A DNA stretch of 64,000 bases from Conoideocrella luteorostrata (GCA_032433595.1 JASWJB010000001.1:248001-312000), one strand, 5' to 3'; shown: positions 1 to 11,411, counted from the stretch's first letter. Notes: a model not told the origin generated them from the letters alone. Numbers and translations: made by a program.

Positions 1-2723
1 ACTTAGCCAAGAATTTGCGGACTACATTGCAAAGGCCGCGTCTTCTGCACCAAATATTTGGCGACTTTCGCATCACGATTGCTCTCATGTGATGGAAGCT
101 AAATGGTTGATAATGGTTAGCCATTGTACAGTCAAAGAGATGTACAGAGGGGCGGCCGCTCTTCCAAGACATGCTTCTTTCACCTCGGCAGTCCTCTTGG
201 TGTAAAACGCCATCCTGCGCCTAACTATTAGTGCCCTGCAACTTGTTGAGTAAGTAAGACCAAGAGGCAAACGGGCTGAAACAGTAAGCATTCAGGTGCG
301 GCTGACTTGAGTCACATATTGCAAATCTTCATCGGCTTTCCATCCGTAGCCGGATGTGACCAAAACTCTTCCGAAGCCCAACAAGATTGCTGAAAGGAGC
401 CAATCATGCAGAGTTAAATCGGGTCACATTCGAGGATACATCTCAATCATCGAGATCGCCATGAATTCTAAAGCTCGTATCCATGACCTGCACCTCTCGC
501 CGCCGAGACTCGTTGAGAACGCCACCGGGCTTGACTTAAGACGTCGGTACTCCGTACAGTAGCCTGAGCATCCGCCATTCAGATGCAGTGCGAGAGCTGA
601 GGGGTTATCTATTCTGATGAGACATGCAGATCCGGCAATGCATAATTGCCCCGAAGAGTGTCGGCCGCGGGATGGGCAGCTCGGGGTGGACAATTCGACC
701 GAGTCTTCGCGTTGGTAGACGCACTCGGTTGGGGTGGTTCGTTGGTTTTGCTTCAGAGCCGTACGGAAATCATAAAATTGAACGAAAAATGCACATCTTG
801 GTGGGACAACTAACCGGTCTGCTATCTAGATGATGTTTTCCGTCAAACCCAGGCTTCAGTTGTGTTCGTTACGACCGTTCGAATTGAAAGGGTCAATTTG
901 CCGCTAGCCTCGATGTCTCACTGTGGAAAATTGTCCGCCCCTTGGGCAGCCGTGGATCAGAAAAGCATCAACGTAACTTACTTGGCTAGTAGTTAGTTAC
1001 TCCGTACGGAGTACTCCGTAGATGGGATGGGACTACGGAGTAACTGGATGGTGTCGTGGCGGCCCGGTCCGAGTTCCTAGCAAAGTCCCTTGGCTCTTAT
1101 TTCATTTCCTCGCCTCTATCCCTAGCCGGAGCTTAGAGGAGAATCTAAATTCAGCTCCTTGTCATACTCCGTCACCATTTGGCTGGCTTTCCGATGCAGC
1201 ATGACTGCTTCCGTAGTTGCCCCGTACACAAATCAGGTTTACGCAGTAATGATAGGTTTTTAGGACAATTCGGCGCATGGGCTGAAGTCGGTACTGCTCC
1301 TGCGTATTTGAAGAGCGGCGCGTCTCTCTGTGCGGACTTTGACAAAGCTCTACACAGGTCATTCCATCCTGGTGCTATTTACCCTGCGACTGTAACGGAG
1401 AGTGTTCCAAAACTCCAAACCAAACGTCGTCGGCGCCAGGTGTATGTACCCCACTAAGTGGTGCTTATCCCTAAATACACTGTACTAGTCACCTATAGTT
1501 TAGTGCATTACTGCCTATAATTATCTTTGTTCCCCGCTATTGACCTGGAATTGGGCTATCTGGCTGACCTTTGCGTGGAATCGTCGGACTGGTCATACAA
1601 GCAAGTAGGCACATAACAGCAACAACACCAAGAACAATCTTGTATCTTGCATTGCCAACATGTAGCACAGCATCTTCTTCGTTGCAGCTCAATTTCAAGA
1701 TGTCATGGAAGATGGATCAGCTAGGAGACGTTTCAGTTTATGGAGCGACTCATGGCAAAGCTATGTGCAAAGACAAAAGCTTTAGATATATCTCTATCTT
1801 ATAGTGACTATTCAATGTCTCTACGACAATCAGGGTTCGCATCTAGATGCCTTTTTTTGAAGTCTTTCCGCACAAAAGTCGTACAACATACGTCACATGA
1901 ACACGAAGGATCTGGGATTTTGTTCTCGTCCGCCCATTTTCTGTGGGTAGTCCGGTAGTGCTTCAGTCTAGTTTCTCTTTATTCTATGAAGCTCGATAGT
2001 GGCAAAGCGGTGACGCTTCACATCTCAACTGCGGGTTGTGCCCTTTTTTGTGCTTGCTAATTAGGGTTAGTTGAGTGTTAATCACGATAATCGTTGGACT
2101 GGAGTGTCGATATCCTGCTTGTAAGCGCTGTTTAGCTTATGTCATCTGACGCAGCAAAACTGGAAACCTGGCCTTTCAGTTTCTACAAGCTCGTCATTAA
2201 CTTACGCACGACTCTTGTAGCCCGAAAGAAGGCGTGTGCGTGCCGCATAGATTTTAATGCCATAGAAAAGATCTTTTATATATAAAAACTATAGCGAAAA
2301 ATGTACTCATAAAAGGAAATGATGCCTGGTGCCGCTGTATTTACTACTCCGTACCATGTGGAACGTTCAGACGCGCGGAAAAATTTCGCAGATGGATTGA
2401 TTTTGGAAAGCGTTGAAGTGTTCTTCATGCCGTCAATCCAAATGGTGATGCCCCAGTTGTGTCTGCTTACAGTTTGTTTGATTCGGGGCAATGGCAGCGG
2501 GCACACGATCCTCATCCTCTCGAGGAAGCGTGTGAGCTTGTTCTATATTGTGGACGAGCGCGCGCACAGGGTCTAACTTGTCGCGAGCAAGGGATCTGAA
2601 CAAGGGCCCATATTTAAAAGCCCTCAGCTGAAAATCAGATTCAAGCCGTTATGCTGCCAGGCTGCAACGACAGCATAAGAAAGACATGCTCAACTCCTCT
2701 CAACAGGGTCGATATTGCCTAAA
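1..2723. other. Intergenic region without a recognisable gene
   Basis: Open frames here are all below about 90 codons and resemble nothing I know. It contains copies of the dispersed word TACTCCGTA at 548-557 and 2344-2352, and a dense cluster at 998-1044. The last 300 bases are presumably the promoter and leader of the HET gene starting at 2724. I see no RNA gene or mobile element. Confidence 0.5.
998..1044. repeat. Cluster of TACTCCGTA / TACGGAGTA words with a 16-bp palindrome
   Basis: Positions 998-1013 are a perfect 16-nt palindrome made of TACTCCGT joined to its reverse complement. A further direct copy follows to 1020 and an inverted copy lies at 1033-1041. The same palindromic design recurs at 27980-27995, 55832-55843 and, with a 2-nt spacer, 56302-56319. 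The function is unknown. Confidence 0.75.
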
Positions 2724-5303
2724 ATGATGGCAAGCGCGGATATTAGTCCGTTGCCATTTAAGTATAACAAGTTACCCACGCCATCGTCTATTAGACTTCT
2801 TCAAAGGCTGAACCCCGCAGACGACGGAACCCTCCACTTCTCCCTCATCACGCAAGACCTTAACGACCAGAACCATGTACCATATACGTGTCTTTCTTAT
2901 ACCTGGGGAAACCCATTCGCCCATGGACGCAAGTTTAGAGACCATTTCGATGCCGTTGCCCCTCAATACGACGAGAAGAACAAAGTGCGCGTTTTCGTCG
3001 ATGGAGAGCCCATGTTCATCCAGAGAAACCTGCATGATGCGCTGAGCATGATCCCGAGAGATGCGTACCGTGAATATGCAAATAGGCCATTGGATGGGAC
3101 CTCGGGACAGCGGTATCTGCACATTGCGGCATATAAGGGCCGTGCAGATAACGTGGAAAGTTGGTTCCATCGCGGCGCCGACATTAATCAGCTTGATGAT
3201 AATAATCACAACGGGCTGCATTATGCGGCAGACCAGGGGCAAATGGAATGCGTCAAGAGACTGCTCGGTTGCGGGTGTAAGCCAGATGTTAAAGACAGTT
3301 TGGGTAAGCTTCCTGCTGATCTGGCGAGAGAAAAGGGTCACGACGAGGTTGCCGCCTTGTTGGAAAGAGCGTCGGACTCGCGGGATGAGGATCCATATAT
3401 GCAGAATATAGTGTCTTTGCGGACTATTCCCAGCCCACTGATTTGGGCTGATGCGATATGTATCAACCAGGGAGATGTAGCCGAGAAAAGCGGGCAAGTC
3501 ACCATGATGGATAGGATTTACTCCAAGGCCATGTATGTAATTGCCTGGCTGGGCCCCCCCGACAGTATATGTGACGTTGGGATGCGGACACTCGAGACGC
3601 TTTCCAGTCACCTGAAGGTATTCAAAGACAGCGGAATAGACCCATTCAGCGGAAAGGACAAGGAAAAGTACACAGAAGCCGGCATCCCATACATCTCGTA
3701 CGAGGACTGGGCCGCACTAGCCGGTCTGTATCAACGTCAATGGTTCCGACGGGCGTGGATCGTTCAAGAGGCTGCACTACCGGAGGCGCTCCTCATGTAT
3801 ATTGGCGACAAGGCCATTACCTGGCGCGAACTTGGACAAGTAGCGGAAGCAATCCGCTACTTGGAGGCGCAACTTGGTTCACGCGCGTCGGCAAGCTTCG
3901 TTCCCTTGGACGAACCAGCCGTATCTGTGGTGTGGAATATGGCAGAAGTGTCTAAATGGCGACGGTTTAAAAGTGCAGCAGCTGAGGAAGACGAGAAAGC
4001 CAAGGAGTACAAATCACATTTTGCGCTCCAACATCTCGTGTACAACTTTTGGACGTTTAACGCATCTGACCCGAGGGATAAAGTCTTCGCGTACTACGGT
4101 TTGCTTAATATCTTTGGCGGGGAGCGACGCAACACGGACTATGTGTTGACGGTGGCTACTGTGTATGCGATGGCGACGAGGGAACTTATCAAAAGCGAGG
4201 GGACGCTTTTTGCGCTCTCGGCATGTGTTTTCCCCCTACACAGACGGAAAGATATTCCTTCCTGGGTGCCCGATTATAGCTTGCCAGGGAAGAATGCGGT
4301 TCCTCGTAACTTTGCCGTTGACAAAGGGCTGGAGTACATCGAGCCGCCTACGCCGGGTGATCCGGCATCTTTGACACTCAATGTCAAGGGTTACTTCATT
4401 GGCCTCGTGTCTTCAATCGGTGCCCGGTCGGGCACAAAGCCATCTGAGAAGCTCTTATTTGACCCAACATGGTTGACTATGCCGCTTTCTCTACGAGGCA
4501 AAGGCGGCTACCAAGAAGGGACGAGCTTGTCCTCAATCCTGTGGACGACCCTGTGCATGGACATGTCGTCGGGAAGCATATTCGATCCGAGCATATATGG
4601 CAACAAAGCGCCGGCCGAACAAGGCATCGAGTTTCGATTCTTCGTGCTCCTCGCCATACTTGCTGCGGCTGATGGGAAAATTCGCGACAAGTTAGGCCTC
4701 GAAACCACGACCAAATACGACCTCGTGTTCAGCCACCTAGAGTACGACCCCATGAAACAAGACATGGAGCCTATACTTGCGGACCTAGATGCCTTTCAGG
4801 AACACGATGGGGATCAGTGCTGGCTACCGACTAGGGAAGAAGTACTGCGATATTGGAGCGACTTCCGCTGCGGACTGCTGAGGAATGCAGAGGTAGATAA
4901 TGATGAGGGACCAACTGACTTTTACTTGCCCGCAGGAGTGGACCAAAAGAACTCCAGGCCCATCGGAAACGGGTATGTCATGCCGCATTCAAGAATGGCG
5001 AGACGGTGTATGGGGTTCATTACCGCCTATGGAGATGTGTATGGCGGGCGACATCTGATCACAGTCAATGACAAATATCTTGGCATGGCGTCCCTTGCGA
5101 CCAAACCCAAGGACGAAGTGTGGGTGTTGCCGGGTTTGAACGCATTTGCGGTTCTCCGTCCAATAGAACTGGATGCCACGGCTAATAATGAGATTGGCGG
5201 AAAGAGGTATGAGTTCATGGGTTCGTCCTATATTGGTGGCATGATGTATGGCGAAGTGGTGCCTCTGCTGAAATCCAAGTTGGAGGATATAATACTCATT
5301 TAA
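2724..5303 (+). CDS. HET-domain protein with ankyrin repeats inserted inside the HET domain
   Basis: This is a single-exon gene of about 859 aa starting at the ATG at 2724. HET proteins act in heterokaryon incompatibility, a regulated death response after fusion of unlike cells. The first half of the HET motif (CLSYTWG, then NLHDAL) lies at about residues 55-105. The second half (WADAICINQ, then IYSKAMYVIAWLGP) begins only at about residue 240. Between them, residues 127-216 form about three ankyrin repeats (YLHIAAYKGRADNV, GLHYAADQGQMECVKRLL, PADLAREKGHDEVAALL). Normally the two halves are separated by a short loop. The rest is the usual long HET C-terminal region, with a W-F-RRAWIVQEA block and a terminal YIGGMMYGE motif. 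No stop or frameshift interrupts it, so it looks intact. Family assignment is firm; the partner or ligand of the ankyrin part is unknown. Confidence 0.9.
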   Translation: MMASADISPLPFKYNKLPTPSSIRLLQRLNPADDGTLHFSLITQDLNDQNHVPYTCLSYTWGNPFAHGRKFRDHFDAVAPQYDEKNKVRVFVDGEPMFIQRNLHDALSMIPRDAYREYANRPLDGTSGQRYLHIAAYKGRADNVESWFHRGADINQLDDNNHNGLHYAADQGQMECVKRLLGCGCKPDVKDSLGKLPADLAREKGHDEVAALLERASDSRDEDPYMQNIVSLRTIPSPLIWADAICINQGDVAEKSGQVTMMDRIYSKAMYVIAWLGPPDSICDVGMRTLETLSSHLKVFKDSGIDPFSGKDKEKYTEAGIPYISYEDWAALAGLYQRQWFRRAWIVQEAALPEALLMYIGDKAITWRELGQVAEAIRYLEAQLGSRASASFVPLDEPAVSVVWNMAEVSKWRRFKSAAAEEDEKAKEYKSHFALQHLVYNFWTFNASDPRDKVFAYYGLLNIFGGERRNTDYVLTVATVYAMATRELIKSEGTLFALSACVFPLHRRKDIPSWVPDYSLPGKNAVPRNFAVDKGLEYIEPPTPGDPASLTLNVKGYFIGLVSSIGARSGTKPSEKLLFDPTWLTMPLSLRGKGGYQEGTSLSSILWTTLCMDMSSGSIFDPSIYGNKAPAEQGIEFRFFVLLAILAAADGKIRDKLGLETTTKYDLVFSHLEYDPMKQDMEPILADLDAFQEHDGDQCWLPTREEVLRYWSDFRCGLLRNAEVDNDEGPTDFYLPAGVDQKNSRPIGNGYVMPHSRMARRCMGFITAYGDVYGGRHLITVNDKYLGMASLATKPKDEVWVLPGLNAFAVLRPIELDATANNEIGGKRYEFMGSSYIGGMMYGEVVPLLKSKLEDIILI

Positions 5304-6220
5304 TGGGGTTTGTTTATCAGCCTATTAGCTTGCCGAAATATATATTTTTTTTGGGGGTAGCTTTGTATACCATGCTAAGATCAAGTAGAGACTTGCAACG
5401 GTGGAGTGAAATGGCAGACAACCTCGTGTGCCTCTTATGAAAATAGGCTTACAGTCTCCATCCAAAAGCGAGCTTACTGATTCAGAACCTCCAAGTTGTT
5501 CTGCATAGTACGATTTCGACTTCCTTTTGTCGACTGCTCTGAAATTAAGCACCACTGCTTCGTTGCTTCTCCAGAACTCTATTACGGCAGTATTACTAGT
5601 GTACACAACTGACTGGAGACGCCATGTCATAATAAGTAGCTATGGTCATCCTTTGCCGCAGCTCGTGGCGAGCACCGGCATTGTACTTATAGTCAGGGCA
5701 TGGCGGATCGGATCTTTTCACATAACCACTTTTTATGTCGATTATGGAGCTGCCACTGAGTCATCGCTTCCAGCTTTTGATCTCACCGCTGCTCGAGCAC
5801 GCCTTTCATCAGCCCGCTTGAACGATCACTATGCTTGCAAAAGAACTTACCGGCAGAGTTATAAGTCCCGGTTGATAAAGTCTATGGGTCAACCAATCCT
5901 GGTGGCCCGCTTTGAATCAGCGGCATCCTTGAGGAATTCCGCATCCAGGTGTCAACCGTGACAGCCTGGGTTGCTCCTCACCTTTACAAAATTATTGAAG
6001 ATTTTTTAATCAAAGCACAAAATACGAGGCACCATCTACGAGAAAAAAAAAGATATCTTGGTCAAGCCAAGACATGCGTAGTGCGGATCTTTTCGTCGGA
6101 GCAGCTCTTCCGTGGCTTAGGAATGCCAGAGAGGATGTGGTTCAAGAAATTTTTGGCAAGCTGGATGACGAAATATCCAGCCCTCGATACCATAGAGAGC
6201 TTACTATGCGTCTAAATTAG
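5304..6220. other. Gene-poor stretch with an unassigned helical open frame
   Basis: Nothing is firmly assignable. One plus-strand frame from about 6077 to the stop at 6218 reads like a helical protein tail (ADLFVGAALP, then EIFGKLDDEIS) and stops immediately before the ADP-ribosyltransferase relic. It could be a leftover of the same decayed locus or of a neighbouring gene. Frames at 5527-5961 look like chance. Confidence 0.3.
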
Positions 6221-7047
6221 GTTTATGATGCCAGTAGAAACCCAGTATCGGCAGCGGCAGAGCCTCTATCCCGCTGGGATCACCACCCGCCTGGGGTAAT
6301 CTTTCAAGAAGGCTTCCTCCCCAAAGCTGCGCCGCTGAACATGGAAGAGTTCCACAAAACACCCCTTGTATCCCGAAATCTAGAGATTTTCGTAAACGAA
6401 AACAATATTCGACCTGTCTTTGTTTCAGCAACTCGCCCGGTCCTGCGAAATGGCAGAGATGGCCCGGTAGAGGTCTGGCGTCCGCATGTTTTGAACGGCC
6501 GGTGCCGCTATGAGGTATTCATCCATGGCGGTATTGATGTCCTTGCCACCTTTGAATACTAGTCTGATGTCCGATTCCCTGATGAGCACGAGATTACCTT
6601 CATTGGAGGGATTATGCCCGAGCTGATTCGTACTGCGACTGGATACAACGAACGCGGTGAGGTCATGCCATTTAGTATAATACCCATTTCAACCCACTTT
6701 TGAATGGTAACCATGCTCCAATGGCTCATGAACTACCTCAACTGCCTGATCAAATGAACACAATCCGCTTCGTCGATAATGATCACGGCTTGGTTTCAAG
6801 TGAGATGGCAACTATTGAGCAACGAAAAGCTGCAGAACTAGCCGAAAGAATTTCAGAGAGGGAATTCACAGAAACCAGTTTTCTAGCTTCGGATGATACA
6901 AAAGTCATTAGGAGGCTACGAAATATTACAGAGCACCTTCAACAAGTTCCGCTTAAAACGCCGAGCCAATTTACGATTGCTTTTACTACTGGTCAGTCAA
7001 GAAGCATAAGGGCTTTACATGCAGCTATATTCAGCGGGAAAAACTAA
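6221..7047 (+). pseudogene. Relic of a Pierisin/Scabin/enterotoxin-type mono-ADP-ribosyltransferase
   Basis: The plus frame from 6221 shows the ordered signatures of secreted ADP-ribosyltransferases. An arginine block comes first (SRWDHHPPGVIFQEGF, near 6272-6320), then a serine/threonine strand (FVSATRP, near 6420), then an E-x-E block (DEHEITFIGGI, near 6578-6610). Family members transfer ADP-ribose from NAD to protein or nucleic acid and are often host-directed in insect pathogens. The copy is broken. A stop lies directly upstream at 6218, no in-frame start or signal peptide is visible, and a TAG at 6560-6562 falls between the serine and glutamate motifs. The frame also appears to move at about 6670, where an adjacent frame (6673-7047) continues with a plausible tail. 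I read it as a non-functional remnant. The family is fairly secure from motif order; the substrate is unknown. Confidence 0.65.
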
Positions 7048-7527
7048 CAGCTCCACTTCCTTTCTTGAATGAGATCCTGAGCTCTGACCGCTCTTGTGTA
7101 TCTTTTGCACTAGGTTTAGTTTTGTCTTGTGGTGCTGCTATTGTGTTATGTGGTGTTATGTGGTGTGGTATGATGTGTTACACAACATGAAATCTTACTT
7201 CTTTCTCACGCCGCTTCAATCGAACGGGCTCAGGCGTTAATCACGCTGCTCCTGAGCTTTGATAACTCCGTACCGTAGCTCGGCTACCGCCACATCCTGC
7301 GCCACACCCTGCTCGAATAAACCAAGACTGGGACAGTTGGCAGGCAAGGCTGCTGGGCCACATGTCTATTAGAGTTCATCGATATCGGTTAAGTGCAACA
7401 CCCCACCTTAGAGTGTCCCAAGACCAATTGCCAAGACGTTACAATCACTATTCCTCAACTCTTGAGCCACCTCTTTTCACTCCTTTACCTCTAGCGTGAT
7501 CTGCAATCAGAAGCTTCACGGCGACAA
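7048..7527. promoter_or_regulatory. Upstream region of the APH-like kinase gene
   Basis: This is a non-coding gap between the relic and the kinase start. It contains an octamer ACTCCGTA at 7264-7271 and a GT-rich run near 7130-7175 (TGTGGTGTTATGTGGTG repeats). There is no clear TATA box. Promoter activity is inferred from position only. Confidence 0.3.
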
Positions 7528-8313
7528 ATGGCTAAACTACAGATTCCCTCACACAATGTCGTCGAAGCTCTCTGCAAAATAAATAGTCCAAAGTCCAACG
7601 GCTTGGAGTATAGCGACAAGATTTGGGTCAAGTACGGCACAACAGTGACGTTGACGGAAGCCACGATACAACAATACGTGCATGAGCATGCCGATCCTCT
7701 TATCGTTCGCGTCCCCGAAGTCTTTGATGCCTTTACAATAACTCAGCCGAACGGTGCATCTATGACATACATCATCATGATGGAGAATGTAAAGGGCGAT
7801 GATTATGCGACATGCAGTAAGCGGCATCAGCAGGTAGCAGCGCAGGCGTTGGAGCGAATCGCAAACGCAGTTCGTCATATCTGGGACATGCCGCTGTCAG
7901 CCAATGCAACAATCGGGCCATTAGGGCAGCAGAGACCTGTCGACAGATTCTTCTCGGATTGTGAGTCGGACCGCTTTTTCAACGATGCCATAGAGCTAGA
8001 AGATTGGATAAACGCCAAGTTGGAAGAGGGAGGCTACCCCGATCGTATTGTACTGCAAGGAGAGCGACTTTCCATATGCCATTGCGATCTTACCCAGTTC
8101 AACATCAAGATGAGTGAGCCAATCGCTATTATTGACTGGGGCTTCGCCGGCATCTATCATCGCGCCTTTGAAGAATTTGCTTTAGTTCACCAATTTAATC
8201 TTAAAGGCCAGAAATTTGCGAAAGCATTACACAGACAACTTTTTGGACCAAAGCTGTCTAAACATATGCGGGCATTGGCTCTCGCGGCAAGATTTCATGC
8301 GTTCGGCTGCTAG
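7528..8313 (+). CDS. APH/choline-kinase-like phosphotransferase
   Basis: This is an intact single-exon gene of 261 aa. The kinase catalytic loop is present as HCDLTQFNI at residues 185-193, with the H-x-D-x4-N pattern of aminoglycoside-phosphotransferase-fold kinases. The metal-binding IIDWGFAG lies at 201-208. Upstream, MMENVKGD (84-91) fits the hinge after the N-lobe. Fungal genomes encode many such proteins as orphan small-molecule or protein kinases, and their substrates are mostly unknown. The N-lobe is short, lacking the usual glycine-rich segment, so the protein could be a reduced form. It sits between two decayed genes, and its 3' end overlaps the open frame of the minus-strand relic by 87 bases. 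Resistance to aminoglycosides should not be inferred. Confidence 0.75.
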   Translation: MAKLQIPSHNVVEALCKINSPKSNGLEYSDKIWVKYGTTVTLTEATIQQYVHEHADPLIVRVPEVFDAFTITQPNGASMTYIIMMENVKGDDYATCSKRHQQVAAQALERIANAVRHIWDMPLSANATIGPLGQQRPVDRFFSDCESDRFFNDAIELEDWINAKLEEGGYPDRIVLQGERLSICHCDLTQFNIKMSEPIAIIDWGFAGIYHRAFEEFALVHQFNLKGQKFAKALHRQLFGPKLSKHMRALALAARFHAFGC

Positions 8314-8858
8314 CGGGTTCTGCAGTTTAGCCTCTACATATCTGATGTGAGACGGGAAACCGGCCAACATGGGTTTCCTAGCATAATCAGCAACTAAGCA
8401 TTGCACCGCGTATGATTTAACATACATGTGATGGCGACACCCTTTCTTCGCTCCATGAGTAGTCGTGAACATCTTATATCTATCTGTACCAGCCGAGAGC
8501 AAAAACGAATTCTAGTATCTTTTGGATCGTCACAGCGGGACCTTTCCATGGGTAAGTTTCTTTGTAGACGACGCTGTTCGACTTGCCCACGTGGCTCAGT
8601 TGCTTAAACACGAATACCACACGCTCACCTGACCCTTTATTCTTGCGACTTTTCATACTAAGGCGGATGTCTCCTTGAGCAGTCTCAACGACAACAGCCC
8701 AGTGAACTGGTATCAAAATTGCCTTCCTCGTCCGGCATAATTCCAGGTGTGAATCCGTCAGCGTGAATCTTGCTTACCTTCCATTGCAGAAAGGCGGCAT
8801 TGGCAGGGATGCGATTAGCAGAAATAGTGTCTTGGATAAGCTCAAAGGTCGTGGACAT
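8227..8858 (-). pseudogene. DUF7770-like gene inactivated by a 4-bp duplication
   Basis: On the minus strand an ATG at 8858-8856 opens a 27-codon exon (8858-8778). A 55-bp intron follows (8723-8777; GTAAGC donor, GCTGAC branch, AAG acceptor). Exon 2 continues in frame with VHWAVVVETAQGDIRLSMK and later TIQKILEFVFALGWYR. It then stops at once, because AGAT is duplicated (TACAGATAGATATAAG, plus strand 8476-8486). The next frame carries on with RYKMFTTTHGAKKGCRHH to a stop at 8227. Counting the AGAT once would make the two frames contiguous. The H-W, V-R-L-x-M and G-C-R pattern resembles a fungal family of unknown function commonly labelled DUF7770. That name is from memory and uncertain. It could instead be a polymorphic allele that is intact in other strains. 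Confidence 0.55.
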
Positions 8859-9712
8859 TGTATGCTATTGTGAAACGAAGGGATATTCAAGTACTGTCGA
8901 GAATGGATAAACGATTAACAGATGCGCACAACTCTCTTAAAAGTAGGCTCTTAGCATGCTTTTATCAGATGGCCTGGGCCGCTCGGGCTTGCATTGATGT
9001 TTCATACAGGGGTTGCCTTGATCATTCCTTCAGCATCGCCGCCGCCAATCATTCCCTAGCGAACATTATATCTCGACGGTGCTTTCCGGAGTAGACATGA
9101 TCCCAAAAACGGCGCGTGGAGGGTGGGGTGGGGGGCCACAATACTCCACTGGCATGCATATTAGGCGCCGATTGAATGTCTGGAAAAGCGCTCAGGGAGA
9201 CCAATTGGACGGTTTATAGCACACTTGGTCCATGGGCAACGTACGGGACAGGTAGCGCGCCTGGATGGTTCTAGCCCTGACCATGTGTCCAACTCGGCCA
9301 GGTTCAACCAAACAAATCACAAGCGTTATCCCGGTCCTCTTGCTTCAAAGCAGGAAACAGGAACGCGTACGGGGTAATCTGATGCATCATCGTACACAGG
9401 AGTATTTTTGAAAGGCTGGGATAATCCTGCAAGCAGAGGAGTGATTGGCTGCCATTGTATATTTTCGGCGCCGGCCCGACGCCATCAGCCGCTGAGGTTT
9501 TGACAAAGGAGCATGGTGGAGACTAAGAAACCGAGGCAGTGACGCTGGAGCACTAAATGCACTAAAATATGGAAGGGGCATGCGTTTAGTGCCGGCTTTT
9601 CAGCTCGGGTTGTGAGCAGAAAAGGAGGGGGACAGTGGGCCGTTTTCTTGAGACTAGAACTACGTCTCTTGCAGTAATTACTCTCTACTTAGAGTAAGTA
9701 CTGCAAGGTCTC
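8859..9712. other. Intergenic region, nothing recognised
   Basis: No coding frame, RNA gene or repeat is supported here. The last bases lead into the LTR-like element beginning at 9713. Confidence 0.4.
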
Positions 9713-9917
9713 TGTTGGAATCCTGCCGCCAAGCACAATGAGAAGCACGGAGCGGGTCACGTGGTCACCTTTCGGCCACGATATTTATACGGCGATATCG
9801 AGCTTCGTATCTTGACTTGTTTTCTTCCTCTTAGATACACACAGACTTATTAAATATATTGCATTTTGAAGCATTTTATCTAGATCACCTGCACAGCCCC
9901 CCCCTGTGCAACCCACA
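9713..9917 (+). mobile_element. Solo-LTR-like relic, copy 1
   Basis: This segment starts TGTTGGAA and ends in ACCCACA, consistent with TG...CA termini. It shares ordered blocks with 61302-61520: TGTTGGAA-CCT, GGTCACGTGG-CACCTT, a TATA-like ATACGGCG, CTCTTAGATA, TCACCTG and CCCCTGTGC. Such collinear short matches between two non-coding segments about 51 kb apart suggest diverged LTRs of one retrotransposon family. No gag-pol frame is adjacent and I see no clean target-site duplication, so both ends are estimates. Confidence 0.5.
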
Positions 9918-11411
9918 CTCTTAGATAGTGATGAAGGAATTAAATTACTTTGTTTTACCTATTGCTTCGTGCAAGAACCTTTTGAAGTCAACTCAGAAGC
10001 CCATTGTTTCTTACAGTATCACAAAATTAGGCGAAATACTAGCAGCAAATTAAATGTTTGGTAGAGGACAGTATCGCCTTGCTGCCCACTTACCACCACC
10101 TAGTAGCCGTAAGCCCGCGAATAACGTTTGAGCCTCAGTGAACGTCGCCACCCTTTTGATGTTGCGTGAACTAGTCATCAATATAGAGAACGGTATAGTT
10201 TGCCTTCCCGCGGGCTATTTTCACCGCGGTGGCTAACAAATTCTGTAGGGCCTTTAAGTTGTTCGCTTGCGTACGTCAACTTATTGAGGTCTTAGAACTT
10301 ATTTTTCATAGCCCTTCCCGAACAATACGCTATTCTATTGCTGTCTCGCGGAAAGAAATAAAGACTTATATGAATCGTATTCTCCTGGTTCTGTCTCTGC
10401 AAGCTGGCTGTTTGCTGGGGCAATGCTGAGAGCCGTGAGACTGGCTAGAAGAATAGCTCGGCAGAGCTTGCGATTGCGGGAAGAGCGCATCAGAACTGTA
10501 TTTAACTCCGCCGTAGAATGCTCTGCTTTGTTCTATTATTTATCTGCTCAATTTTGCACACGTATGCCCTTTCTTGAATCTTGTTATTTGCCCTAGCCGA
10601 ACAGACCGTATAGTTACAGTGAAAAATCACAGGCATCGAGCAAGCCTCTGGTAGCGCGTGACGCTGTCAAGAAAGAGCATGTCCTAATTGTATGCCAATT
10701 AGCGTAGATCATAAGCAGTGACAGAGACAGATGTGAATTGTCGCAATCCAGCGTAACTCTGGAGTCGTTCAGGACTGCTCACTTGGGCCCAGGGACTCAA
10801 GCTAATGCGGCAACGGCTTAAGAACCCAACCACGGGAAGCGGGAAGAAGTGGAAAACACATTTTTGCTCTCTAGTTGTAGCTGTAGGCCAAAAATAATAA
10901 ATTCCCTGACGTATTCGATTAGCAGTTCAAAGACCTCAATCTCTAACCCTCCTTATATTGTTCATTTAATCTATTTCAGGATGCTGGTATATCGCATTTT
11001 ATGACAGATATCAGTACTCCCTGAAGAGGGCTACTGTACTACTCCATTGTGTTGAAAACTCTGAGCTCCTTGTACAAAGGCATACAGTGAAACGTTGCTA
11101 GTCTTTCACTCCCAATAGTGCCAATACGGTATATTTGCAACAGAAATTAGCCTTTTTCATAATTTTTACAAGTAACTATCCTTGTTATCGCTTTGTTAGA
11201 CTTTTACGAGTATTCTATTTATGTGTATTCCCCACATATGCATCCTGCAGCAGCGATGATGGTGCTTCGCGCTTCTATACTCATCTATCTTCTAATACCT
11301 TCCGCCTAGGCGTGTGCTAAGTTGCATGACGGACCTGTTCTGCACAATACTTTTCTTCGATCAAGCAAGTGATATAGTTTGGCGAGACTAGAAAACTCTC
11401 AATCTTCCTGG
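9918..11411. other. AT-rich intergenic region, nothing recognised
   Basis: This stretch downstream of the LTR-like relic has only short chance frames, such as 66 codons at 10229. It could be decayed retroelement interior, but I see no protein motif to support that. Confidence 0.35.

Noticed and set aside
2772..3611. 279-codon minus frame opposite the ankyrin-HET gene
   Set aside because: Antisense shadow of the intact HET gene.
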